NCBI GenBank assembly: GCA_009731375.1
Contig: BJOX01000060.1
Location: 318,480-351,844, forward strand
Source of the DNA: Paulinella micropora
Taxonomy: Eukaryota; Cercozoa; Imbricatea; Euglyphida
Direction: 5' to 3'
DNA length: 33,365 bases
Below are positions 1-10,375 of the stretch, one piece after another (position 1 is the first letter of the stretch; each line of letters opens with the position of its first letter). Both the position numbers and the translations under genes were made by a program. The notes under the pieces are model-generated. The model was not told where the DNA came from. It worked only from the letters and a program-made list of their open reading frames with translations, and did not search any database.

Positions 1-48
<48 letters not shown>

Positions 49-103
49 ATGTGAGTTTGTGTGTGAGTATGTATGCTAGTGGACCCTGGTTAGGTAAGCA
101 CGA

Positions 104-186
<83 letters not shown>

Positions 187-242
187 ATGTGAGTTTGTGT
201 GTGAGTATGTATGCTAGTGGACCCTGGTTAGGTAAGCACGAG

Positions 243-273
<31 letters not shown>

Positions 274-360
274 TAATATATGCATACACACACATTATAT
301 ATATAATATATATATATACATATATATATGTATGTATATGTATATATATATATATATCCA
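1..360. repeat. (TA)n tract with a duplicated 138-bp unit
   Basis: Long (TA)n runs surround two near-identical copies of a roughly 60-bp unique segment, at 45-103 and 183-241, so the repeat period is 138 bp including the TA run. Open frames across this region are low-complexity artefacts (Tyr/Ile alternation). No gene is supported here. Confidence 0.9.
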
Positions 361-1044
361 ATGCCTCCTCATCACTTGTTTTATTAGAAAAATATAGCAT
401 CAAAATAGCATTATTAACTGTTATGTGTGGCTTTGCATCGCTGTCAAAAAAATCAAACACAACAGACATAAATATAGGTATAGATATAAATATAGATATT
501 GATATAGATATATATAGATATAGATATAGATATAGATATAGACATTATGTATTTGCTTTTTCTGTACTACCCCCTTTTAGCTGCCTTAAAAACTTTCTAT
601 CTGTTTCATTCCACATTATTCAGTGTATATTAGGCATGCCTACTTTTTTTTTTTTTTTTTTAACGTAACAAAAATGTCTTTTGTGTGCTTATCTTTAAAG
701 AGTAATTGATAGCTTGGGGATTTTTTTTTAGGAAGTGATTTCCCACCTACCTACATGTTTTTTATTGATGACGAACAATAGGGATGATTTATATATAAAT
801 CCGTTTAGGGGAAGAGAGAAAGATACACGCTTTGGTGTGTGTGTGTGTGTTTCATTATGTACATTTTCCCATTTATGTTATATGCGTGTAATTGTTTATT
901 GTCATTTGTTGTCATTTACTGACATTTTGTTTCATGCGTTTCATGTGTTTTTCATATGTTTCATGTCTTTCATGAGTTTCATCGTGTTTACCCCCCCCCC
1001 CCCAATTTGTTTTGGTTTTGTGTGTGATCATTTACCTATGTCGA
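361..1044. other. AT-rich spacer with simple repeats, no gene seen
   Basis: This stretch holds a (GATATA)n-like tract around 470-545, a T run at about 643-661, a short GT run near 836-850 and a C run near 990-1003. The reading frames have no recognisable protein features. Confidence 0.6.
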
Positions 1045-1408
1045 CCTGTCTATACATACATGACAATATAAGTGTCAGAAATATCAACAACATGTACAAG
1101 TCGACGCAAAATAAGCCTTTGTTTGCTACAAACATAGATTTGTTTGTCAATTATATATTACACATTATTATGCACAATAGGACGAATTGGAACAAAACAA
1201 CGACAAAATCACAAAACTTCGTTATCTACATGTTTTTGAATAAAAATATGTGTGATTTTGTCGTTGTTTTGTTCGCATTTTTCCTATTGTGCATAGTTTG
1301 TAATATAACTGACAAACAAATCTATGTTTTTGGCAAACAAAGGCTTGTTTTGTGTCAACATATTTTTGTTATTTTTGACACTTATATTGTCATGTATGTA
1401 TAGACAGG
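1045..1408. mobile_element. Foldback MITE-like element
   Basis: The left arm beginning CCTGTCTATACATACATGAC at 1045 is matched in reverse complement by the right arm ending at 1408. The arms extend inward about 150 bp each with scattered mismatches: the left arm has a GACAAAATCACA motif near 1202 and the right arm TGTGATTTTGTC near 1251. The element is about 364 bp, non-coding and almost entirely palindromic. Such structures are typical of MITEs derived from DNA transposons. No certain target-site duplication could be assigned; 'CGA' lies next to both ends, but the right copy is offset by one G. Confidence 0.75.
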
Positions 1409-1536
1409 GCGAATATAGGTATATGTATATATATATATGTATATATATAATATATATATGGATGTAACTATGCACGTATGCATTTGATTATGTATGCTTG
1501 ACTGTATGTATGTACGTATGCATGTATGTATGTATG

Positions 1537-2272
1537 NNNNNNNNNNNNNNNNNNNNNNNNNNNNNNNNNNNNNNNNNNNNNNNNNNNNNNNNNNNNNNNN
1601 NNNNNNNNNNNNNNNNNNNNNNNNNNNNNNNNNNNNNNNNNNNNNNNNNNNNNNNNNNNNNNNNNNNNNNNNNNNNNNNNNNNNNNNNNNNNNNNNNNNN
1701 NNNNNNNNNNNNNNNNNNNNNNNNNNNNNNNNNNNNNNNNNNNNNNNNNNNNNNNNNNNNNNNNNNNNNNNNNNNNNNNNNNNNNNNNNNNNNNNNNNNN
1801 NNNNNNNNNNNNNNNNNNNNNNNNNNNNNNNNNNNNNNNNNNNNNNNNNNNNNNNNNNNNNNNNNNNNNNNNNNNNNNNNNNNNNNNNNNNNNNNNNNNN
1901 NNNNNNNNNNNNNNNNNNNNNNNNNNNNNNNNNNNNNNNNNNNNNNNNNNNNNNNNNNNNNNNNNNNNNNNNNNNNNNNNNNNNNNNNNNNNNNNNNNNN
2001 NNNNNNNNNNNNNNNNNNNNNNNNNNNNNNNNNNNNNNNNNNNNNNNNNNNNNNNNNNNNNNNNNNNNNNNNNNNNNNNNNNNNNNNNNNNNNNNNNNNN
2101 NNNNNNNNNNNNNNNNNNNNNNNNNNNNNNNNNNNNNNNNNNNNNNNNNNNNNNNNNNNNNNNNNNNNNNNNNNNNNNNNNNNNNNNNNNNNNNNNNNNN
2201 NNNNNNNNNNNNNNNNNNNNNNNNNNNNNNNNNNNNNNNNNNNNNNNNNNNNNNNNNNNNNNNNNNNNNNNN
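1537..2272. other. Assembly gap (736 N)
   Basis: Unsequenced bases. The flanks are (TGTA)n-like on the left and (GA)n on the right, so the gap probably hides more simple repeat. Confidence 1.
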
Positions 2273-3318
<1,046 letters not shown>

Positions 3319-3398
3319 CAGCAACCAAAAAAACAACAGCAAGAACAAACAGCGTGATATGAGGCCCACATCACAGCAAATCATATCTTTGGGTGGAT

Positions 3399-3439
3399 GC
3401 CACCCCCACGCAAAAGTCGGTCTTTTCTGAAAAGTCGGT
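3399..3439 (+). repeat. Left TIR of the 3.4-kb element
   Basis: Begins GCCACCCCCACGCAAAAGTC and carries two AAAAGTCGGT decamers. It matches the reverse complement of 6766-6806. The six bases GGGTGG just outside could pair with CCACCC at the tip. Confidence 0.8.
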
Positions 3440-3584
3440 CCTGGGTTTCAGAGGGGTGGTGAAGGTGATCTGATTGAGCTTGTGTTCGCTGTAGGTGTTG
3501 GATTGCAAAAGTAAGTAGCTGGGGACATTCGTAGGACCCGTAGGAGTAAGTTCATAGCTGTTCATCAGCTTTGTTTTTTCACGT

Positions 3585-3594
3585 NNNNNNNNNN
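3585..3594. other. Assembly gap (10 N)
   Basis: Ten N in the 5' non-coding part of the 3.4-kb element. Confidence 1.
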
Positions 3595-3892
3595 GTGAGT
3601 CACAGGTTTTTCGTGCACTTTTAGGTACAATAAGCCTGAAAGTTGTGAAAGTGGTTTCGGCGTGCTGCGTGCTTGAAAGCATTCACCAGCGAGCAGCAGT
3701 TGGTGTGAATTTATTTGCTAAGGGTTGGGCATTGTTTTGATATAGCAGCTGCGCGCGATCGATGCTTAGCGGCTTCAAGGCACGCCTTTGAACCTTTGAA
3801 TCTGCTATGATGGTAGCTGTGGATTTGTGACTGCAACATAACGAAAATATCTTTTCTAGGAGAGTACTTAGGAGCTCTGAAGCTGCATCTTC

Positions 3893-5568
3893 ATGTCAAG
3901 CAAACGTATAAGTGTTCCAGAATGGAAGAAGACAGAAGATCGGACCCGATTCTCGAAACGCGTGCGGGATGTAGAAGAGCTGCGCATTCAGGCCGAAAAA
4001 CAGCTAAATAAGAAAACGAAGACAAGACATCCAACAGTCCGTGTGCTTACTCTACAAGAACAAATTATCTGGGACTTGTTTGTGCAGCTCGGAGTCAAAC
4101 GCAAGACTATGTTACTTGTCATTCAGCGGTGGTTGTTTCCTCACAGTAGACGAATGGGCGCTACCACTCTGAAAACCAACTTCAGACGTGCGCTGGCCAG
4201 TATTGCACCAAATCCTGCTCACTGTCCTCCGATCCTATCAGCTGAACTAAAGACACACTTGTATCAAAGGACTCTTGAGCGCCAACTTAATGATAAGACT
4301 TTCAACGAGACTGAGTTTGGTAAGGAGCTTGTGAAGATCGATTCGGAGCTGAGGGAGAAGGATGGCAAGCTTCCACGCCCGCTGCCTATCTCTGAAACAA
4401 CGAAACAGCGTGCCTGGCACAGTAGTGCAGAATACAACAGAAACGAAGGATCCAGTCCTCAAGCAAGAGATCGTTGACTCTTACATCAAATTACATTTCC
4501 TCCTGGCTCTACTTCTGCATTTACATCGTGCAATGATAACTCTCGTCTCCACACATCAGAGCATTCAAGTGTGAGACACGGCAAGTACGAAGAGTTGTTT
4601 CACAAAACCACCAAGCTACTCAGAAGTCAGATCGATGCAGCCTTCAAGCGCCTGGAAAAAGATAGACTCAAATTCACTGCAGACATTCGGAACGTTATTA
4701 TGTTTGCAATTTTCCACGTGCATGTGGCATTGAAGGAGCTGCACACACCCAAGCGTGCAATCGACGGCTGGGAAAGGGTGTTTAAGGACGACCAGCAGTT
4801 CTTACTGACTGAATGTGGATATTTTACGAGTAAGCCGAACGCCAGGCGTGACAAGACCTTGCAGCATGTTCTGAAGAAATGCATGGCCTGCATCGAAGCG
4901 TATAGTCCGATCGAAAGTACAGAGTATACTCACTGCATTCTCGAGAAAGAATTCGACACAATGGATATCCCAACAGATAACCTTGACAAGCGCTTCAGAA
5001 AACAAGAAAAATCAACCAAAACTTTGATAGGTAATATGAGATCAGTTTTTCCTACCTTTCCTATGATCGTCAGCTGGAGAACATTGCTGCTGCTAACAGG
5101 AAGGAGAAAGAAGATGCTGCAAAGGCGGCGGCTATGGAGAAAGAAAAAAAAGCTCAAGACAAAGCAGAGATAGAGGAGGCGAAGCTGTTAGCAAAGAAGT
5201 ACAAGAAAGCACTTGACGCAGGTCATGGTGACTTTCTCAGCCCTTCTCGCGCTAAGGCGAAGGAGAAAACGGAAAAGGCACGCAACAAACTCATCGATAA
5301 AGTACGACGTGACAGCGAGAATTACAATCCTAGCAAAAAGGAAGCTGCGGATGATTGCAAATGTGTCACTTGTTTTGCTTGGTGGTCCATCTGGAATTCC
5401 CAAGAGGCCCTTCAGCAGGTGTCAGAGGATGAAGATGACCCCAACGCTTGGCACTCATGTGAGAAGTGTCAGCTTTGGTGGTGCCCTGACTGTATGCCAT
5501 GTGGATCTCTCGAAAAAAAACACGAACGATTTTGTAACGTCAAGGCTAAGTGCAAGGCTAAGAAATAA
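3893..5568 (+). pseudogene. Unknown protein gene of the 3.4-kb element, reading frame interrupted
   Basis: Three open segments follow one another: 3893-4477 (ATG start), a segment continuing in the same frame after a single TGA at 4475 up to about 5030-5060, and a segment in a different frame ending at the stop at 5566-5568. The middle part is helical and basic. The last part is a long Lys/Glu/Ala coiled coil followed by a cysteine cluster (CKCVTC, then CEKCQLWWCPDC and a later His and Cys) that looks like a zinc-binding C-terminus. The GTAATATG at 5031 resembles a splice donor, but none of the nearby acceptors I tried restores the frame, so either a stop plus a frameshift or undetected introns explain the breaks. 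I do not recognise the family. Its position inside the TIR pair suggests an element-encoded protein, possibly the DNA-binding or transposition factor; that is inference only. Confidence 0.45.
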
Positions 5569-5724
5569 CTATCGATTCTTTTTCTCATTCTATTCATAAC
5601 TCAGGACTCAAAACATCTAAATAGAAATACATAACTATTATCATACATTGTAGCAACTCAGCATGGAGTGAAGGTCCAAGACTGGCTCGATTTCAATTCA
5701 AAATTCTTATTGTTTTTTCCTATC

Positions 5725-6005
5725 GATATTGCTGTTGACATTCAAGACAACAACAAAAATTAGTTTGAATTTCAGTTTTGGTTGGAATTTTGATTTTGGG
5801 TGAAAATTTGAATTTTTCAAATTAACGGCTATATTCGTCCGCAAAATATCGTAAATTTTCGCGAAATGTTACCGTTAAATTTGAAAATTTGAATTTTTGT
5901 CACAAAAATGAAAAACTGTCACAAAAATGAAAATCTGACACAAAAATTCCAACCAAAACAGAAAAATCAATTTTTTTTGTTGTCTTGAATGTCAACAGCA
6001 ATATC
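5725..6005. mobile_element. Nested foldback (MITE-like) element
   Basis: The left arm starting GATATTGCTGTTGACATTCA is repeated inverted at the right end (…GTCAACAGCAATATC, ending 6005). The outer arms are about 65 bp. A second inner inverted pair (AAATTTGAATTTTT-like) surrounds a GC-containing centre near 5825-5875. It is 281 bp and non-coding. Confidence 0.7.
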
Positions 6006-6765
6006 CTAGCCATGGCCAGTCGTAACCTCATACTTGAATTTTTTGTACTAACAATACTACAAATCATGTATACGTCATGTATATATTTTTCATTGTTTTC
6101 TTGATTCTATCGAGGAAATTATAATGCTAGACAGTATACATATCTCTATCTTTAGCTAATTGCTACAGTAATATAATATTATAGTCAACTTTACTATCTA
6201 TTAATACTAGTGTCACTGAGCAAGTATCGTTCTTTAATAATCAGTAAAATCTATTCAGAAAGATTTTTCAAGTTATTATTGAAGAATGCACTTAATTTCA
6301 ATTTCGAGTTTGGTCTGGACGGCAGTTTGTTAAACTTGAAAATTAATTTAATATTAATATTGGTTTCTTACTAGAAAATCATTTCATTTTTGAAAAAATA
6401 TTCAAGTAGGTTACGCACATCCGAAATAGTATGAGTTCGTTTACTAAGATTAATCGAAATCTGAAAATAATACAATAGAAATAGCATGAGTTCTTTTACT
6501 AAGATTAATCGAAATCTGCTGTAAAATTTTTGATTTCGCTTCGAGTTCTTAGTTTTTCAAAGTAATTTTGTATTTATGAAATTAAGATGTTAAATTTTAA
6601 AAATTATTTTCTTCTCACCATCTTGACTTTTCAACATGAAAATGATGTAATATAAATCTAGGTCTCATCCGCTTTTGAATGGTGTCAACCGCTCCTCAAT
6701 CCGACCTCGCGTTCCTACAAACGATAACCTCAAAGTCATCCCGTCTGAGCTAAAAAAATCAACGA

Positions 6766-6806
6766 ACCGACTTTTCAAAAAAGACCGACTTTTGCCTGGG
6801 GGTGGC
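6766..6806 (-). repeat. Right TIR of the 3.4-kb element
   Basis: Reverse complement of the left TIR with a few substitutions. It holds both decamers as ACCGACTTTT. The N gap at 6813-6822 lies 6 bp outside it. Confidence 0.8.
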
Positions 6807-6812
6807 CGGGGG

Positions 6813-6822
6813 NNNNNNNNNN
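6813..6822. other. Assembly gap (10 N)
   Basis: Ten N immediately outside the right TIR of the 3.4-kb element. Confidence 1.
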
Positions 6823-7613
6823 GATGGTGGGGCCATGAATCTTTTGGAAACGGTTTTTTCTGAAACGAGAACCAAATCTGCCAAAAAGAAAGGACATAAG
6901 GCATGAATACGGAGGCCGAAATAATGCAATGTAATGTAATGTAATGTAATGTAATGTAAAAGAAAACATCCAGCCATGGCCCGTTTGAAAAGCCACTGCC
7001 CGTGAAATTCATAGGTGGGTTTGGACTTGGAAAAAAATTACTGCAGGGACTTTTTACTTCTTTTATTTTTTACAAAAAAGGTTATCTCTAACTTTTTGGG
7101 GGTTGTTTCTTCTGCCTCAAAGTTTTTTTTGCATGGTAGTTCACACCTTGCGCTATTTTCTTTCCACCACACACTTTTCTATTTTCTTTCCCACACAAAA
7201 AATACTTTTTGATTCCACTTACGCACTGTCTGTGTGTTGTGTGTCTGGGTGTGTGTGTGTGTGTGTGTGAGTGTGTGTGTGTGTGTCACTGTGTGTAGGG
7301 CAAAACCGTAGATAACAAACTAGTACTGAAAAAAGGTCTGGCCTCTGTTCTGCAAGGGAGCGAGTGAGAGAGAGGAAGAGAGTATTTCTAAAATGCCAAA
7401 CACAGCAAGACACATAATTACTGTATGTGCACAAGCAATCATTTTCTAGGCACTGTGGTAGTATATAGGTTACTAGGTTTATGAGAGACATTGGATGGTT
7501 GGAGAAGCATGTATGCAAGTGAATGAAACCAGTCGTGTAAAGTGCGTGGAATTGTACTATAGGGTTAACATTTGAAGTGCATGTATTACCTTATATATAC
7601 TTCCTGGAGGCAC
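6823..7613. other. Gene-free flank with simple repeats
   Basis: A (TAATG)n tract lies near 6926-6959 and a GT-rich tract near 7229-7290. Open frames here lack domains and codon structure. I see no gene. Confidence 0.6.
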
Positions 7614-7619
7614 CCTGAT
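7614..7619 (+). repeat. Target-site duplication, left copy (CCTGAT)
   Basis: CCTGAT abuts the first base of the left TIR and is repeated exactly at 28585-28590 after the right TIR. Six-base duplications are the known signature of Polinton/Maverick integration. Confidence 0.95.
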
Positions 7620-7714
7620 AGTAGTATAGGGTGCCACTACAAGACACTTTTTCAATACACACCCCCCGCCCCCAGGGACACACACCGGCCGGCCCGCACG
7701 GGACAAAATGGCAA
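7620..7714 (+). repeat. Left terminal inverted repeat of the virus
   Basis: Starts AGTAGTATAGGGTGCCACTA and ends GGGACAAAATGGCAA. It matches the reverse complement of 28491-28584 with a single C insertion in the CCCCC run near 7670. It contains the palindrome CCGGCCGG and is clearly more GC-rich than the interior. Confidence 0.95.
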
Positions 7715-8057
7715 CGGCAGGAAAAAAGTGGAAACGGCTAAATAAAATGATATACGTAGCATTTTTCAACATTGAGACAGTCAAAGCTGTTAATCTGCGA
7801 AAAAAGAAATATAACTGGTTTTGCGGTGTTTCTTGACTTTTTTGTTGAAGTTTCTGTTAGATAGAAAACAAAATGGCGACGGATAAATAAAAAGGAAAAT
7901 GAGCCCGTGACCGAAACATTGATGACAGATATTGTTTTGCACGAAAAATGCAAAATAGACCAACAGATTTTCTCCCTGCCCAAAAATCGTTTTTTGGTCA
8001 GGAGGAAAGAAGGCCATTTTACCCCTTGCAAAAAAATATAAAATCTATATATACCGT
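7715..8057. other. Gene-free left arm between TIR and first gene
   Basis: 343 bp without a convincing gene. A minus-strand ATG frame at 8017-7790 has no recognisable features and unusual Phe-rich composition. The segment ends in an AT-rich stretch (TATATATACC near 8046-8054) that may be the promoter of the first gene. Confidence 0.5.
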
Positions 8058-8339
8058 ATGTCCAATAATTTTGATAATCTTGATAATTATTCTGATAATT
8101 CTGATAATGAGAGTATAAGGCGAGACAGTAATGACTGGATAGAATATTATATGGATAAGCCAGAAACTAAAGTAAATAGAGATAAAATGAGAGTAAGTAA
8201 TCAAATAGAGTTGATAAATGAAAAAATAAAAGAACTAACTAAGAAAAAAGAAGAGCTTGAAGAGAGAGAGGATGCGATAGACGAAAGATTAGCAGAGATA
8301 GAAGAAGAGAAGCAAAAAAGAAAAATAATGATAAAATGA
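8058..8339 (+). CDS. Small acidic coiled-coil protein (93 aa)
   Basis: The ATG is preceded at a few bases by TATATATACC, similar to the TATATACG before other genes here. The N-terminal 25 residues are rich in Asn, Asp and Ser (repeats of DN), and residues 45-93 form a continuous Glu/Lys/Arg heptad-like coiled coil. The stop overlaps the next start (ATGA at 8336). No family is recognised. Position next to the left TIR and small size suggest an accessory protein. The coiled coil could mediate dimerisation, but no function is assigned. Confidence 0.6.
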   Translation: MSNNFDNLDNYSDNSDNESIRRDSNDWIEYYMDKPETKVNRDKMRVSNQIELINEKIKELTKKKEELEEREDAIDERLAEIEEEKQKRKIMIK

Positions 8340-8530
8340 AAAGAAAGAGAAAGAGAGAAGAAGAAAGAAGAAAGAAAGAGGAGAGGTTGTTGGATAGTTG
8401 GTTGCAAGCTAGGAAGCAACCATTGAGTTTGAGAGAGGAGGAGCAGGCGAGGAAGTTAATATGTAGTGGAGATAGCTTTGATATGGTTTTGGATAAATAT
8501 AATAAATACAGAAATAGGGTTGAGGGGTAA
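8336..8530 (+). CDS. Small basic protein (64 aa), overlaps preceding gene
   Basis: It starts with ATG overlapping the upstream stop by four bases. The first 17 residues are almost all Lys, Arg and Glu, a possible nuclear-localisation or nucleic-acid-binding stretch, followed by a helical segment (LLDSWLQARKQPLSLREEEQ). The tail SGDSFDMVLDKYNKYRNR is less biased. Overlapping starts are unusual for spliced eukaryotic transcripts, so this could instead be the second exon of the upstream gene or an alternative frame. Unknown function. Confidence 0.45.
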   Translation: MKRKRKREEERRKKEERLLDSWLQARKQPLSLREEEQARKLICSGDSFDMVLDKYNKYRNRVEG

Positions 8531-8575
8531 AAATAGCTGACTATATAAAGTCCTGGGCACGACATTAAACTACCC

Positions 8576-8618
8576 CTACATATACATACATTGTTTGTCC
8601 CATTGTATGTATGTGTAG
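8576..8618 (+). promoter_or_regulatory. 14-bp stem-loop upstream of the 8626 start
   Basis: CTACATATACATAC at 8576-8589 pairs with GTATGTATGTGTAG at 8605-8618, with a 15-nt loop. The single mismatch is a G-U wobble in RNA. It lies 7 nt before ATG 8626, so it would sit in the 5' leader. The upstream CTATATAAAG at about 8541-8550 could be the TATA box. Confidence 0.6.
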
Positions 8619-8625
8619 GTTGGCG

Positions 8626-9207
8626 ATGCCTCCGAAGAAGAAGGAAGAAGAAGCACCAGCTGAGGTAATCTTTTTCTTTTTTGTTGTTTGTTTCTTAGCA
8701 TTGTGTGTTGTGTAGATGGATGAAGAAGTAGTCGGTGTTATGGCGGCAATGAGACTTGGTCGAAAGAAAGGAGCAAAAAAAGCAGGCGAGAGAAAGGTGA
8801 GATCTCCTAGGCTAGTCCAGGAAAAGGGATATACTAATGCGGTTTTCAAAGCAGGAACCAATCATGTTTATCTATATGATGATAACACTTTACCTCTTTT
8901 GAACGAAGGTGAGAGTGTTCACAGGGCTGCTGTGAAAACTTACAAGAATGAAACAAAAAAGGAAGATTACAGAGTTGTGCTTTACGAGGACGGCCACTAC
9001 GAACTGTTCAAATCACTCGATAATGTCAACTCCATAACAAAGGGTGTCAATGTTGACGTAATTTATAAAGGGGTTGATGGAGTGCTCGCTGATGCTGATG
9101 CCGCTGCCGCCGCAGCTGCTGCTGTCGCTGCCGCTGCCCCTGACAACCCTCAAGTCGCAGCCGAAGCTCCTGAAAATGCCGATGTCGCTGAAGAAAATAA
9201 TAATTAA
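8626..9207 (+). CDS. Ala-rich unknown protein, probably spliced (about 176 aa)
   Basis: The long frame begins at ATG 8716, but upstream an in-frame ATG at 8626 encodes a short Lys/Glu/Pro start (MPPKKKEEEAPAE). It is separated by a GT…TAG segment (8665-8715, pyrimidine-rich before TTAG and TGTAG) that contains the only stop in this frame. Removing those 51 nt joins the two in phase. The body has a basic region (RKKGAKKAGERKVRSP), a globular middle with many aromatic and acidic residues, and an Ala-rich tail (about 30 residues with Asp, Pro and Glu) ending in Asn. It resembles small DNA-binding or virion core proteins only in composition; no family is recognised. If unspliced, translation would start at 8716. 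Confidence 0.6.
8665..8715 (+). other. Putative 51-nt intron
   Basis: The donor GAG|GTAATC is followed by a T-rich tract and ends TGTGTAG|ATG. It is phase 0. Reading through gives a stop at the last three bases. Length and TAG acceptor are like the 48-nt intron inferred in the host Harbinger gene at 32482-32529. Confidence 0.5.
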
Positions 9208-9306
9208 ATTATAAAATCCAAAATGTATTTTATCAATATTGGGCTGGACAGTGTTTTTCGGTTTAATTCTTGAGTTTTATTATCATTAATTAATACTTAT
9301 AATAAC

Positions 9307-10314
9307 TTATAAATCCAAAATTTCTTTCTTTTTCTTAATACGAGCACTACTACGGATATTCTCAGGTTTTATATCCAATGATTTTAATAAGTGGCCTGTC
9401 TTTTTTTCTTTCGTAGCTTCCTTGACTTTGTCCGCTAGTTGAGGTTTGACTTCATCAGTTTGCTCTTCCATTTTAGATTTTAATAATTGTTGTGGGCTGA
9501 CTATTTCGTGGTCTGAAAGGACCAACTTGAAGCCTTTCCGACCTTTAACTGTATAAACCTTCTTTGAAAACTGAACATCGCCTTTACTAAAAACTGTTCG
9601 TTCTAGTTCTTTTCTAACGGTTGAGCCCTTAGGAAATTTATTAATAAGACCAGCCCTGTATATTTCTTGATCGTTTTTCTTTTTACCGTCATAGACTTCC
9701 ATAGGTGTAGCCTTAATTGTATTATGGTATGTATTATTATAATTATTAACAATTTCATAAATGTAAGGAACCCAAATAAAATCATCATTAATTTCCCACA
9801 TCCAATTTAAATCATTTCTTATTGTTCTAATAAATCTATCTACTATACCCATAGTTCGGTGGTCGCCAACTTCGTTTGTAGTATGTTGAATTCCGTTGTC
9901 TTTAAAGTATTCTGCCACTTGTCCTTTGAATTCACTACCGTTGTCGGACGTAATCCTTTTAGGTTTCGGCATTTTTTTTAATCCTTCTAATACTTCTCCT
10001 GTTGATTTATGTTTGATCGGTTCAATCCAGCCACGACGAGAATAAACATCAATCATTACTAAACCAAAGTTGTAGTTTTTGTTTCCTTTCTTAGTAGCTA
10101 TTTTAGACATATCCATTAAGTCAATAAACACTTGGCTTAATGGTTCAGGCTCAGGGGCTAGTATAGTATTCCACTTTTTAATTGTTTTAGATTGATGGTG
10201 AATTTCAGAAGCTTCTTTAATTTTCTGTTGTTCAAGTTCTTCTTCATCTAGCAAAGACTTCGCCTCATTACTTCCTGTTTCAGTATTTTGCGGATTGCTG
10301 TGTTTATGGTCCAT
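9307..10314 (-). CDS. Retroviral-type (rve) integrase
   Basis: 335 aa, ATG start. It catalyses strand transfer of the viral ends into host DNA, which fits the 6-bp duplication flanking the element. The RNase H-like core covers residues about 55-215: first acid in VFIDLMDM (D65), second in ITSDNGSEF (D124), and the third catalytic position in GIVDRFIRTIRNDL is Asp (D159) rather than the usual Glu, with 34 residues between the last two. An SH3-like C-terminal region follows (FSKGDVQFSKKVYTVKGRKG, then ISPQQLL-like VSPQQLLKSK). A long basic tail, residues 280-335, replaces any recognisable chromodomain. No HHCC zinc motif is obvious at the N-terminus. Its leader carries the ACGTTT-type palindrome and an ATATAG motif that overlaps the stop of the next gene upstream. 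Confidence 0.92.
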   Translation of the reverse strand: MDHKHSNPQNTETGSNEAKSLLDEEELEQQKIKEASEIHHQSKTIKKWNTILAPEPEPLSQVFIDLMDMSKIATKKGNKNYNFGLVMIDVYSRRGWIEPIKHKSTGEVLEGLKKMPKPKRITSDNGSEFKGQVAEYFKDNGIQHTTNEVGDHRTMGIVDRFIRTIRNDLNWMWEINDDFIWVPYIYEIVNNYNNTYHNTIKATPMEVYDGKKKNDQEIYRAGLINKFPKGSTVRKELERTVFSKGDVQFSKKVYTVKGRKGFKLVLSDHEIVSPQQLLKSKMEEQTDEVKPQLADKVKEATKEKKTGHLLKSLDIKPENIRSSARIKKKKEILDL

Positions 10315-10333
10315 TGACCCGAATTTTTTTTTG

Positions 10334-10359
10334 TTGCAAAGCTACGTTTGCAAAAACGT
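10334..10359 (-). promoter_or_regulatory. Palindromic leader, type A (integrase copy)
   Basis: On the minus strand it reads ACGTTTTTGCAAACGTAGC followed by TTTGCAA, 20 nt before the integrase ATG. It is nearly the same as the sequences at 23126-23150 (lipase) and 19014-19038 (penton), with one extra T in the loop of the first stem. Confidence 0.75.
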
Positions 10360-10369
10360 ATGAAGGTTC

Positions 10370-10375
10370 CTATAT
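10370..10375 (-). promoter_or_regulatory. ATATAG motif (integrase)
   Basis: Minus strand TCTAATATAGGAACC, about 55 nt before the integrase start and touching the upstream gene's stop. The same AATATAGGA occurs before the 21489 and 23150 genes. Confidence 0.5.

Larger units (their letters stand above)
3399..6806. mobile_element. Unrecognised 3.4-kb transposon with 41-bp TIRs
   Basis: Two inverted 41-bp repeats (3399-3439 and 6766-6806) differ at only a few positions and bracket about 3.4 kb. Each TIR contains the decamer AAAAGTCGGT twice, about 18 bp apart, which suggests paired protein-binding sites. The interior carries an interrupted gene at 3893-5568 and, from 5569 to 6765, AT-rich DNA with no gene, including a nested foldback element at 5725-6005. 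An N10 gap directly outside the right end hides any target-site duplication there. No DDE transposase signature is visible, so the superfamily is unknown and it may be non-autonomous. Confidence 0.7.

Noticed and set aside
45-668. 207-codon frame with repeated [20 protein letters not shown]
   Set aside because: The peptide repeat only reflects the 138-bp duplicated DNA unit within (TA)n; it begins with TTG and ends in poly-T.
7790-8017. 75-codon minus-strand ATG frame near the left TIR
   Set aside because: No domain, no promoter-like motif as seen for other genes, Phe-rich composition typical of antisense or non-coding AT-rich DNA.
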